Of a stretch of DNA of 64,000 nt, positions 1 through 8,472 are shown one piece after another. This DNA comes from an uncultured Gemmata sp. (lineage in GTDB: Bacteria; Planctomycetota; Planctomycetia; Gemmatales; Gemmataceae). The translations under genes and the position numbers were made by a program. Position 1 is the stretch's first letter. Each line of letters begins with the position of its first letter. Where the stretch lies: positions 1 to 64,000 of the forward strand of contig CALDUT010000014.1 of assembly GCA_937924775.1 (NCBI GenBank), in the 5' to 3' direction. The notes below the pieces were generated by a model. The model had not been told where the DNA came from. It made no database searches and was given only the letters and a program-made list of their open reading frames with translations.

Positions 1-600
1 ATCGAGGCCTACAAGCTGGGCGAAGACCTGCACACGAAGACGGCCCAAGCCATCCTTGGCAAGGCCGAAGTGACCAAGGCCGACCGGCAACTCGCCAAGG
101 CCATAAACTTCGGGCTTCTTTATGGCATGGGATACAAGACCTTCGCCCAGTACGCCAAGCTCAACTACGGCGTTTCGCTTTCCGAGGCCGAGGCCAAGCA
201 ATATCGTGAGAAGTTCTTTGCGACCTACCCCGGGTTGAAGCGGTGGCATCGCCGGCAAGCCGGAGCGACGGATGGCAAGGCCATCACGACCCGAACCTTA
301 CTAGGTCGACAGCGCTTCGAAGTCATGAAGTGCACCGAGAAGCTGAACACCCCGGTTCAAGGGAGCGGGGCTGACGGGCTGAAGGCCGCCCTCGCCCTGT
401 TGTGGGAACGCCGCCATGAATGCCCCTCGGCCCGGGTGGTACTGGCCGTGCACGATGAGCTGGTCATCGAGGTGCCCCGGGATGATGCCGAGCGGGCCAA
501 GGAATGGCTGGTCCGCTGCATGGAGGACGGCATGCGGCCACTGTTGGACCCGGTGCCGTGTGTGGTCGAAGCTACAATAGCCCCGACGTGGGGCGGGTAA
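1..600 (+). CDS. DNA polymerase family A, C-terminal part (5' end outside window)
   Basis: This is the palm/fingers part of a Pol I-type polymerase; frame 1 is open from the first base, so the gene begins upstream. Motif B is visible in the O-helix segment (RQLAKAINFGLLYGMG, about 88-135). Motif C is VHDELVIEV (about 448-475), with the usual Asp-Glu pair. It is not the housekeeping polA, which is complete at 4610. It ends 115 bases before the recombinase start in the same direction, and its GC-rich codon use resembles element B rather than the core genes. It probably replicates element A or serves a phage-like cycle; that role is inferred. Confidence 0.85.
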   Translation: MEAYKLGEDLHTKTAQAILGKAEVTKADRQLAKAINFGLLYGMGYKTFAQYAKLNYGVSLSEAEAKQYREKFFATYPGLKRWHRRQAGATDGKAITTRTLLGRQRFEVMKCTEKLNTPVQGSGADGLKAALALLWERRHECPSARVVLAVHDELVIEVPRDDAERAKEWLVRCMEDGMRPLLDPVPCVVEATIAPTWGG

Positions 601-715
601 CCCGCTGCCCCAACCGGCGAGGTGCCGGTTGGGTATACTTTCTCTCACCTTTGCTGGTGGGCGGGGTGAACTCAGAACCCCTTCGCTCACCGGTCCTTCT
701 GAGAAAGGCCACCTC

Positions 716-2347
716 ATGCCGACTTTGTTCAAGCCCGACCGCCCATATCCACTGCCGGCCGACGCCGAGATTCTCGACCACAACGGTAGGCCGCATGTTC
801 GCATCAAGGACCGCGGCAAGTGGGCACTCTATCCACTGTCCGCCGACCGCACGCAATACCTGAAGCCAGCCGCGAAGTGGTGTGCTGACGTGCGGATGGC
901 CAACGGTCGCCGGAAGCGTGTTCGACTCAGCCCGAACCGAGAAGCCGCCGCGGTCATGCTAGCTGACCTGCTTAAGAAGATCGAGAACGAGAAGGCCGGC
1001 GTCCGCGACCCGTTCGCCGACCAGTACAAGCGCCCCCTGTCGGCCCACCTCGACGACTGGAAAGCCTCACTGAAAGCAAGCGGGCGTAGTGATGAGTATA
1101 TCGCCTTGAAGCTCACCCGGGTCAGGGCTGCGTTCGAGGGGTGCGGGTTCGTCTTCATCCCAGAACTGTCCGCTGACCGTCTCGAAGCCTTCCTGCACAA
1201 GCTCCGCACCGAGCAGGGACGTAGCATTCAGACTACGAACGACTGGCTCCAAGCGGTCCGCCAGTTCTGCCGTTGGTTGGTCGCCAACGGCCGTACCGAC
1301 CGCGACCCGTTCGCCCGGCTGAAGGCCGGCAACGTGAAGCTCGACCCCCGCCGACGCCGAGGCGAGTTCACCCCCGAGGAAATCGGCAAGCTGCTGTCGG
1401 CCGCGGCGACCAGCGCGGCGACCTTCCGCGGACTGACCGGGCTGGATCGGGCGATGCTCTACCGTGTGGCCCTGGGGACTGGGTTCCGTGCCGCCGAATT
1501 GGCTGCACTGACCCCCGATTCCCTCGACCTCGACGCCCAGCCACCAGTTGCCCTGCTCCCCGCTAAGCACACCAAAAACCGCAAGCTCACGGTTCAGCCG
1601 ATCCCCGATGATCTGGCCGCCGAACTGCGTGTGTTCGTCCGCGGCCGCCCCCGCAAGGAACCGCTCTGGCCGGGGACGTGGGCCAACCGGTCCGCGGAAA
1701 TGCTCAAACTCGACCTCGCCGCCGCCGGGGTGCCGATGTGGGTTGAAGGCCCAGAAGCCGAAGAGGTGCGCGACTTCCACAGCCTGCGGAACTGTTACAT
1801 CTCGAACCTGCTGCGGGCCGGTGCGGACCTCAAGCAAGCGATGACGCTGGCGCGACACTCCGACCCGCGCTTGACCGCGGCCCGCTACGCCCGGACCCGG
1901 CTGTACGACTTGGGGGCGCTGGTCAACAAGCTGCCGGCAATACCCCCGCCAGCAACCGAATCCGCCGCGCTGCGGATGACCGGGACCGACTCGACCGGCC
2001 CGGTTCGGGAGCAGCAACGGGAGCAGCAGGGAGCAGCAACGGGAGCAGCAACCGGCGGTAATTCTAGGATGCGCTTGAGGATGATCGAGGAAACCCCATC
2101 GGAGACTTGCGCCGACCCGGAAAGCCACAACCCCCTGCCGGAGCAGGAGGTTGAGGAGAATCGAGGAGCCGTAAGTACGATTGGAGCGGAGAGGGCGGGA
2201 TTCGAACCCGCGGAGGGGTTTTACCCCCTCGCCGCTTTAGCAAAGCGGTGCTTTCGACCACTCAGCCACCTCTCCGTGCCTCTGGGCCGTCATGTCGATC
2301 GTGAGTACCCTCTTCTCGCACAACAGCCAAACATAGACCCATCTTAG
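716..2347 (+). CDS. Tyrosine recombinase (integrase) of element A
   Basis: Site-specific recombinase expected to integrate and excise element A at tRNA-Ser. The ATG at 716 is chosen, with AGAAAGG just upstream; the frame is open further up with a TTG at 629. An N-terminal arm/core-binding region is followed by the catalytic domain. Catalytic residues seen: Arg258 (GTGFRAAEL), a Lys in HTKNRK, His355 and Arg358 (HSLR), His381 (ARHSD) and Tyr391. After residue about 400 comes a low-complexity tail with REQQ repeats. The last roughly 53 codons (from about 491) lie on the antisense strand of the tRNA-Ser gene and in host DNA beyond it, so the stop codon at 2345 is host sequence. It shares several blocks with the integrase at 51439, such as TKNRK and DFHS. 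Confidence 0.88.
   Translation: MPTLFKPDRPYPLPADAEILDHNGRPHVRIKDRGKWALYPLSADRTQYLKPAAKWCADVRMANGRRKRVRLSPNREAAAVMLADLLKKIENEKAGVRDPFADQYKRPLSAHLDDWKASLKASGRSDEYIALKLTRVRAAFEGCGFVFIPELSADRLEAFLHKLRTEQGRSIQTTNDWLQAVRQFCRWLVANGRTDRDPFARLKAGNVKLDPRRRRGEFTPEEIGKLLSAAATSAATFRGLTGLDRAMLYRVALGTGFRAAELAALTPDSLDLDAQPPVALLPAKHTKNRKLTVQPIPDDLAAELRVFVRGRPRKEPLWPGTWANRSAEMLKLDLAAAGVPMWVEGPEAEEVRDFHSLRNCYISNLLRAGADLKQAMTLARHSDPRLTAARYARTRLYDLGALVNKLPAIPPPATESAALRMTGTDSTGPVREQQREQQGAATGAATGGNSRMRLRMIEETPSETCADPESHNPLPEQEVEENRGAVSTIGAERAGFEPAEGFYPLAALAKRCFRPLSHLSVPLGRHVDREYPLLAQQPNIDPS
2007..2052 (+). repeat. Four tandem copies of GGGAGCAGCA(AC)
   Basis: Copies start at 2007, 2019, 2029 and 2041, three of 12 bases and one of 10. 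They lie inside the integrase tail (REQQREQQGAATGAAT) about 135 bases from the tRNA 3' end. They could be a disordered linker or arm-type recombinase sites; the sequence alone does not decide. Confidence 0.8.
2187..2275 (-). tRNA. tRNA-Ser (anticodon GCU)
   Basis: Class II tRNA of 89 bases on the minus strand. The acceptor GGAGAGG pairs with CCTCTCC. The D arm starts with GGCTGAGTGG, the anticodon stem CCGCT/AGCGG holds the loop TTGCTAA (anticodon GCT), there is a long variable arm, and the T arm is GCGGG-TTCGAAT-CCCGC. The discriminator base is G and CCA is not encoded. The 3' end faces element A, so the gene is its probable attachment site, with the 3' half possibly supplied by the element. 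Confidence 0.95.
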
Positions 2348-2696
2348 CACGTCCCGTGGTGGGGGCAAGGTCCCCTTCTCCCCACTCTCACTCGGGTGAG
2401 GGATTCCGGCTCAAGAAGGTGGGCGGATGGGGTGAAGAGGTCCGCGAAAGCTCGCTTCTGCTGCCGTTGCTGCTGGAGCGGTCCTTTGGAAACGAAAATC
2501 CAGTGGAACGCCCGATGTTGGTTTGACCCGACTTGGGATCATTTCTCGGTCCCACGATCAGAGCGTTCGGGGGGCCGGACAGTGATACCTGTGAAACTAT
2601 AGACCCAGAAAAAAATCAGCGGCCGTGTCGCGGTATTCAGACGCCACGACACGGCGGTGCGCGAATCCTTTGTGTAGAATCACAACGTTGTCCGGT
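2276..2696. other. Gene-poor junction between tRNA-Ser and the chromosomal core
   Basis: The first 72 bases are the read-through end of the integrase frame. The remainder (2348-2696) holds only short, unconvincing frames; no RNA or terminator was recognised. Confidence 0.5.
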
Positions 2697-4274
2697 TTAT
2701 GGGCTGGGCGGCGTGAAAGTTTCGCCAACCGTCACATTGCTCAGATACGGAGCTGTGGCTTGATTGATCTTGTCGTCGGTCACGTCCAAGCGGAACTTGT
2801 ACCCCATACGGCTGAAGAAATCGCGGAAGTTGACTGGTTCCACCCCTTTGCGTTTGGCATCGTTGATGGCATTGCTGATCAATCCAAGCAGTTTGGTCTT
2901 TTCATCCCGATTGGGGTCGGTGGCGGAGTTGATTGGCATATACCCTTCCACCAAAAAGCGGGTACGCTCGGTCACTTCTCCCACCCAAGCACGTTTCTTC
3001 ATATCGTAGTAGGCATCGACGGGAATACCCATCTTGGTCAACTCGCGCACGACATTCTGAATGTCGTCAATACCATCACCGTTGATGTCGAAGATACCGA
3101 TCAGGGCGATATGATCGGCCACGCCTTTCCGCCAGGCGGAATTGTAGAGTAAGTCGCCCACGGCGATCCCATCGCGGATGGGATCGAGTTCCGTGCCCGG
3201 TTGGATACGGGCCAACGACAGATTCGGCCCAAGTACTTGGTAGACCTCGATCGAGCCTTTGGGAATAAAGGTTTCCACTGAGGTGAAATAACCTTTGCCG
3301 TCAGGAACGCGGACCATCCGCATGCGCGATTGACGGCCTTTCTCTGGGAAATCGGGGGGCAGTACCGTAAAGGTCAAGCCAGGACGAACGTTGACCGCCG
3401 AACCCAGGTTGATTTCCACGACCCCATCAGGAAGGCGGCGAAGAATCTTGCCTTGCGGTTCGTCGTAAGCAAATTGACTATCCCCGCGAGCCCCTCGAAT
3501 CTTCTCTTGGAGGACCTGGTTATCGGATTGCAGGCCGGCAATTATTTTTTGCAGTTTCGTCACTTCCGCGAGCAATTGGGCTTTTTCTTCGCTAAGAGTG
3601 TCGAGTTGTTTGCGGGACGCCGCCTCCGAGGCTTCGTAATCTTTGGTCCGTTTGTCGAATGCTTTGGTCACCTTCTCCAGTTCCGCCTTGAATTCGGCAG
3701 GGAGGCGATTAATTTCGTTGTCGAATTTTTTTTGGACTGCTGCGAGATCATCCGCCAGCTTTTTCATCGCGTTGATCTGCGCTCGGTAGGCGTCTCGTTC
3801 TTTCTCCGCGGCTTGATACACCGCTTCCCGGTTCTTCAATTCGGCAAACTGATCCACCAACCCACGGGCCGGAGCCGGGTTGGCCTTTTTGCTCGCGTCA
3901 GTTGTCCAGAATTTGAACTCCTCGGGCAGGTCGCTCACGTTGGGAACCGCCAATTTGTTTTTCATCGCGGTGTTGATATTGTCCAACTCCGTCGCGATGA
4001 CATCACCGGGCTTGGCTTCTGCGTCGATGGTTTTGATGTCGTCCGGGTCGGCAATCCCGAGATATACGCGATAAACTCGGGCTTTGAGTTCCCAGTCGCG
4101 GGCAGTGTTTTTGAGGGGCGTTTGCGCATCTTTTTCCTTTTTCACGTCCGCTAACGCCTGCTCCATGTCAGAATACGAAAGGTACCACATGACACCGAAG
4201 GCGATGGTGGTCAAAATAAAGAACACCAACGCGATGATGAGCGGAACGCTCGTTTCTTGAGGTTTCTTCGGCAT
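2697..4274 (-). CDS. Membrane-anchored coiled-coil protein, function unknown
   Basis: 525 residues. The N-terminus has one membrane segment (about residues 11-32, LIIALVFFILTTIAFGVMWY) and no cleavage site. A long, charged, heptad-rich helical region at about 150-265 is followed by a globular C-terminal domain. That domain contains GKILRRLPDGVVEINLG, which looks like a small beta domain, and an EF-hand-like loop DINGDGIDDI near residue 405 next to a KMGIPVDAY segment that recalls BRCT-like folds in planctomycete hypotheticals. It probably faces the periplasm. It is transcribed away from polA. No function is assigned. Confidence 0.75.
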   Translation of the reverse strand: MPKKPQETSVPLIIALVFFILTTIAFGVMWYLSYSDMEQALADVKKEKDAQTPLKNTARDWELKARVYRVYLGIADPDDIKTIDAEAKPGDVIATELDNINTAMKNKLAVPNVSDLPEEFKFWTTDASKKANPAPARGLVDQFAELKNREAVYQAAEKERDAYRAQINAMKKLADDLAAVQKKFDNEINRLPAEFKAELEKVTKAFDKRTKDYEASEAASRKQLDTLSEEKAQLLAEVTKLQKIIAGLQSDNQVLQEKIRGARGDSQFAYDEPQGKILRRLPDGVVEINLGSAVNVRPGLTFTVLPPDFPEKGRQSRMRMVRVPDGKGYFTSVETFIPKGSIEVYQVLGPNLSLARIQPGTELDPIRDGIAVGDLLYNSAWRKGVADHIALIGIFDINGDGIDDIQNVVRELTKMGIPVDAYYDMKKRAWVGEVTERTRFLVEGYMPINSATDPNRDEKTKLLGLISNAINDAKRKGVEPVNFRDFFSRMGYKFRLDVTDDKINQATAPYLSNVTVGETFTPPSP

Positions 4275-4609
4275 GAGAGTTCCTCACTATCGGTGGGAGA
4301 AACAGCCGGCGAGAAGGTGATGCCACGGGTCGTGTTGCACCTTTCACTAATTTTGAGCTTAAAGGGCAATGAGGGCCTGTCAACTCGAATCGCCGCGGAA
4401 CTCCGGGTTGGCTCAGCAGTTATGCCGGGTGCGCCAACTGTGCCGAGAGAACCTCCGCACCGCAGACCGACTGGGCTTGACCGGGGTCGAACCGGAAGGC
4501 TAAACTAACTCAACAATCGTCCACCAGGGGGGGCCGATCGACACAACGTCCAACAACGCAACACAACCAACAGAAACCCATTCTGGTTCCTCAAGGTTCA
4601 TTCTCACCG
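4275..4609. other. Divergent intergenic region upstream of polA
   Basis: It separates the start of the coiled-coil gene from the start of polA and must hold both promoters. No clear -35/-10 pair or operator was recognised. A short frame at 4257-4508 has no family features. Confidence 0.4.
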
Positions 4610-7564
4610 ATGCCTGATTCAAACGCCGCGGGTAGTCTCTACCTGTTGGATGCTCACGGGTTGATTTTTCAGATGTACTACGGCGTCGGCCGCATGACGG
4701 CCCCCGATGGGCGACCGACGAATGCCGTTTTTGGAGTCACCCGGGCCCTGATGAATCTCTACGATCGTCAGCCCGAGTATCTGCTGGCGGCGTTCGATCA
4801 TCCCGAACCCACGTTCCGCTCACAGATCGACCCGCACTATAAAGCCCACCGTAACCCCCCTCCCGACGATTTGCTCACCCAAGAACCGATGATTCATCAG
4901 GTTCTGGAGGCGATGCGGATACCCCTCCTCGTCGTGCCGGGCTACGAAGCCGACGATGTCATGGCCACGGTGGCCACCGAAGCCGCCGCCCGGGGCTTGG
5001 ATGTTTACCTCTGTACGGCCGACAAAGACTGCCGGCAGTTGGTAAATGAGAAGATCAAGCTGTTGAATTTGCGGAAAGGCTACGAAGTTTTGGACGAAGC
5101 CGCGATTGTCGCCGATTGGGGTATTCGTCCCCATCAGGTCATTGATTACCAAGCCATCGTCGGTGATTCGGTCGATAACATCCCGGGGGTGAAAGGCGTC
5201 GGTCCCAAAACGGCGGTGAAATGGTTGCAACAGTTTGGCACGCTCGACAACCTCATCGCCAACGCCGACAAGGCCCCCGGTGGAACAAAAACCCGCGAAG
5301 CTCTCCAACAAGCCATCGCTAGTAGCGATCTTCTGAAAAGCCGCCAACTGGTCACCCTCAACCGGCACGTCCCGATGACGTTCGACTGGGAAGGTTGGCG
5401 CCGCCGCGATTGGGATGGTCCACGGCTCCTGGGATTGTTCCACGAATTTGGCTTCCGCCAGTTTGCGGAGCGTGTGCGCAAAACGCTCACCGCAAGCGGA
5501 GCCCGCAAGAACGCCGAGCTGTTGGCCAGGGCAGGGATCAGCTTACCTCCGAGTGCTGCAAGTCCTTCCTCAGCAAGCACTAACAACCGAAAACCCGCTC
5601 CCAGTGGCGAGACCTCCCCACCCGAACCCGCGGCCGCCGCGGATGCCTCCTCCTCACGCGGCCCATCGCTTCAGCCGACCTTATTCGAAGCCGACGCCGA
5701 CACAGCCGCCGGCCCTACCGTGTCAGCGCCCGATGACCCGTGGAGCTACACCGGCTACGAAACTATCGACAGCCCGGAGAAGTTCTCCCACTTCCTCGCC
5801 AAACTCAAACAGCAATCAGCCGTTGTTTTCGACCTCGAAACCAACGGTCTGGACCCCCTCAGTGCCCCCATCGTCGGCTATGCGTTCGCGTGGGAACCGC
5901 AACGGGCTTATTATCTGCCTGTCCGCGGGCCGGAAAACGACCGCAAGCTCGATTCCGACTCCACACTCGCTGCACTGCGGCCGATTTTCGAAGACCCCAC
6001 CATCGCCAAGCGCAACCACAACATCAAGTTCGATCAAATCGTTCTGGCCGCCTCCGGCGTGCGCCTCGCCGGTGTCGTGGGGGATTCAATGATCGCCCAC
6101 TACCTATTGAACCCCGGAGAACGCGGCCATGGTCTGGACGACCTCACCCTGCACGACCTTCATCACAAGAATATTGCCATCACAGAACTCATCGGCAAAG
6201 GCAAGTCCCAGATCCGCATGGCGGATGTCCCGGTCTCCAAAGTGAAGGACTACGCCTGCGAGGATGCCGACGCCGCCCTGCAACTGGCCCGGCTTTATGA
6301 ACCACAACTCGACAAGGAAGGGCTTCGCCAACTCTATGACGAGGTGGAAATCCCCCTCATCGGCGTTCTCGCGGATATGGAATTGACCGGCATTTGTATT
6401 GATCTGCCGTTTCTCCAGAAATTGAGCCAGGAAATGAGCGCGGAGCTGGCCAGAATCGAAGAGGAAATCCACCGTTTGGCCGGGCGGTCGTTCAACATCG
6501 CTTCGCTCCGAGAATTACAGAAAATCCTCTTTGAGGAAATGAAATTGCCGGTACAACGGCGCACCGGGATCAAAAATGAACCCTCCACCGACCAGGAATC
6601 GCTCGAGCGGCTGGCGGCCCTCGGTCATGAATTACCCAAAAAGCTCATCGAATATCGCAAACTCATGAAACTGAAGAATACCTATGTCGATGTGCTGCCG
6701 ACGATGGCCGATGCTGCAGGGCGGGTGCATACGTCATTCAATCAAGCCGCCGTGGAAACGGGGCGGCTCAGTTCTAGCGACCCCAACTTGCAAAATATCC
6801 CCGCCCGCACCGACCAGGGATCCCAACTGCGGAAAGCCTTTATTCCCCGCAAAGGCTGGAAACTCATCACCGCTGACTATTCACAGATCGAACTGCGGAT
6901 GCTGGCCCATTTCTGCGGTGATGAAATCTTGCGTACCGCCTTCATCGAAGATCGGGACGTTCACACCGCGGTGGCCGCGCAGATCTTCAAAGTGCCCGAA
7001 GCCGCGGTGACCAAAGCACAGCGGGCCATGGCGAAAACCGTGAATTTTGGCGTCCTCTACGGTATGAGTGCGATGGGTTTATCGACGCGTTTGAGCATTC
7101 CCAAAAAAGAGGCCGAAGACTTTATCGACGCCTACTTTGCCCGCTACCCGAAAGTGTTGGAGTATCAGCAGCGTCTGTTGGCCAAGGCGCATGCCACCGG
7201 GGAAGTTCACACCCTACTGGGGCGGAAACGCCGTCTCAACCGGGATGCCATCAACCCACAATCCCACTATCAGAGCCGCGGACAAGCCGAACGCGAAGCG
7301 ATCAACTATGAGATTCAGGGTTCGGCCGCAGATCTGATGAAACGGGCCATGCTCGCCGTGTCGCGACAATTGGCGGCACGACGTTTGCAAGCAAAAATGC
7401 TCCTCACGGTTCACGATGAACTGGTTTTCGAGGCTCCCCCCAAGGAAGTCAAAACAGTGGTGCAATTGGCACGCGACGAAATGACCGCCGCCATTCGACT
7501 CGATGTGCCGCTGAAGGTGGATGTCGCCGTTGGGCCTAATTGGCTGGAGGTCGAAGAGGTGTGA
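4610..7564 (+). CDS. polA: DNA polymerase I
   Basis: 984-residue three-domain repair and Okazaki-processing polymerase. Residues 1-300 are the 5' nuclease, with ADDVMATVA and GDSVDNIPGVKGVGPKTA. A Pro/Ser/Ala-rich linker at about 310-385 is longer than in most bacteria. The 3'-5' exonuclease (about 395-590) keeps its acidic residues: DLETNGLD near 404, NHNIKFD near 470 and YACEDAD near 547, so proofreading should be active. The polymerase domain has motif A DYSQIELR (Asp756), motif B RAMAKTVNFGVLYGMS and motif C VHDELVFEA (Asp936-Glu937). ATG 4610 gives the normal N-terminus. coaE follows 101 bases downstream on the same strand, then rho. Confidence 0.98.
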   Translation: MPDSNAAGSLYLLDAHGLIFQMYYGVGRMTAPDGRPTNAVFGVTRALMNLYDRQPEYLLAAFDHPEPTFRSQIDPHYKAHRNPPPDDLLTQEPMIHQVLEAMRIPLLVVPGYEADDVMATVATEAAARGLDVYLCTADKDCRQLVNEKIKLLNLRKGYEVLDEAAIVADWGIRPHQVIDYQAIVGDSVDNIPGVKGVGPKTAVKWLQQFGTLDNLIANADKAPGGTKTREALQQAIASSDLLKSRQLVTLNRHVPMTFDWEGWRRRDWDGPRLLGLFHEFGFRQFAERVRKTLTASGARKNAELLARAGISLPPSAASPSSASTNNRKPAPSGETSPPEPAAAADASSSRGPSLQPTLFEADADTAAGPTVSAPDDPWSYTGYETIDSPEKFSHFLAKLKQQSAVVFDLETNGLDPLSAPIVGYAFAWEPQRAYYLPVRGPENDRKLDSDSTLAALRPIFEDPTIAKRNHNIKFDQIVLAASGVRLAGVVGDSMIAHYLLNPGERGHGLDDLTLHDLHHKNIAITELIGKGKSQIRMADVPVSKVKDYACEDADAALQLARLYEPQLDKEGLRQLYDEVEIPLIGVLADMELTGICIDLPFLQKLSQEMSAELARIEEEIHRLAGRSFNIASLRELQKILFEEMKLPVQRRTGIKNEPSTDQESLERLAALGHELPKKLIEYRKLMKLKNTYVDVLPTMADAAGRVHTSFNQAAVETGRLSSSDPNLQNIPARTDQGSQLRKAFIPRKGWKLITADYSQIELRMLAHFCGDEILRTAFIEDRDVHTAVAAQIFKVPEAAVTKAQRAMAKTVNFGVLYGMSAMGLSTRLSIPKKEAEDFIDAYFARYPKVLEYQQRLLAKAHATGEVHTLLGRKRRLNRDAINPQSHYQSRGQAEREAINYEIQGSAADLMKRAMLAVSRQLAARRLQAKMLLTVHDELVFEAPPKEVKTVVQLARDEMTAAIRLDVPLKVDVAVGPNWLEVEEV

Positions 7565-7665
7565 GAGAATCCCAGGGCGGGCCAATACTTCGAGGGGGAG
7601 CACAAGGTGTGGTCGTGGTTTGACCGTCGCTGGCTAGACAACAACCACGAGTGTGGATGGGGATT

Positions 7666-8319
7666 ATGACCGCGTTTCAACACGGGCCAAAACCGGTGAT
7701 CGGCCTCATTGGGGCCATCGGTGCTGGGAAAAGTACCGCGGCACATGCCTTCGCCAACCGGGGAGCCTGGGTGATCGATGCCGACGCACTTGGACATGAC
7801 GCCCTGCGGCAACCGGACATCGCGGCTCAGTTGATCCAACGCTGGGGCGATAAAATTCGGAAAAAGGATGGCAGCCTTGACCGCCGGGCTATTGCCCAGA
7901 TTGTTTTCGCGGATCCGCAGGAACGGAAAGCCCTGGAAACCATTGTGTTTCCTTATATCACAACCCAGGTGCAGCAACAGATCGCGGCCGCTCAAATGAA
8001 CCCGCGGGCCGCGATGATCGTCTTAGATGCCGCGGTCTTGTTGGAAGCGGGTTGGCAAAATGCAGTGGATCGTTTAGTGTTCGTCGATGCTCCACGCCCC
8101 CTGCGACTGGCCCGTTTAGCCGCCCGCAGTGGTTGGAGCGACAGGGACCTAGCCGCCCGCGAGGCCGCGCAGTGGCCCATCGAACGGAAAAAAGCCCAGG
8201 CCGACGCGATTATCATGAATAATGCCAGTCTTCCAGAATTGCAAGCACAGATTGACGAACTTCTCAAAGAATGGAAATTCGTTCCGCACTGTAAGAGTGC
8301 GGCGGACAGCCGGTACTGA
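7666..8319 (+). CDS. coaE: Dephospho-CoA kinase
   Basis: Phosphorylates the 3'-hydroxyl of dephospho-CoA, the last step of CoA synthesis, in the cytosol. The P-loop GAIGAGKST is at about residues 16-24, followed by the DADALGHD substrate segment and the lid region (RLAARSGWSDRDLAAREAAQWP). About 217 residues is slightly longer than the family norm of about 200. In-frame starts exist at 7651 (GTG), 7657 (ATG) and 7666 (ATG); 7666 fits best because the core fold begins about ten residues later. The polA-coaE order is common in bacteria. Confidence 0.95.
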   Translation: MTAFQHGPKPVIGLIGAIGAGKSTAAHAFANRGAWVIDADALGHDALRQPDIAAQLIQRWGDKIRKKDGSLDRRAIAQIVFADPQERKALETIVFPYITTQVQQQIAAAQMNPRAAMIVLDAAVLLEAGWQNAVDRLVFVDAPRPLRLARLAARSGWSDRDLAAREAAQWPIERKKAQADAIIMNNASLPELQAQIDELLKEWKFVPHCKSAADSRY

Positions 8320-8472
8320 CTATGTGAGATATTCCGGGAAGGAATGGATGAACTTCATGTGGGGCCGAATCTTTCCTGAGTTGTCGTTGGCGTTCATGGA
8401 GCGCGACCGCGTCTCCCGTTGACGACGGCTCCACACGATGCAGATGGATGTTGTGCCCGCCGAGGTTTTCCC

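Larger units (their letters stand above)
1..2210. mobile_element. Right end of integrated element A at tRNA-Ser(GCU)
   Basis: A family A polymerase gene and a tyrosine recombinase gene lie directly against the 3' end of a tRNA-Ser gene, the usual layout of an element inserted in a tRNA 3' end. The element extends left of the window. Its right edge must fall in the 3' half of the tRNA (about 2187-2235), but the exact crossover cannot be fixed without the other att copy. Element identity is inferred from gene content and position. Confidence 0.7.

Noticed and set aside
1067-2128. 353-codon minus-strand frame opposite the element A integrase
   Set aside because: The plus strand has a full set of recombinase motifs; the minus-strand frame has none.
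3330-4154. 274-codon plus-strand frame opposite the coiled-coil gene
   Set aside because: Phe/Arg-rich composition with no domain; it is a shadow of the minus-strand gene.
4257-4508. 83-codon frame upstream of polA
   Set aside because: It overlaps the neighbouring gene's start and has no recognisable protein features.
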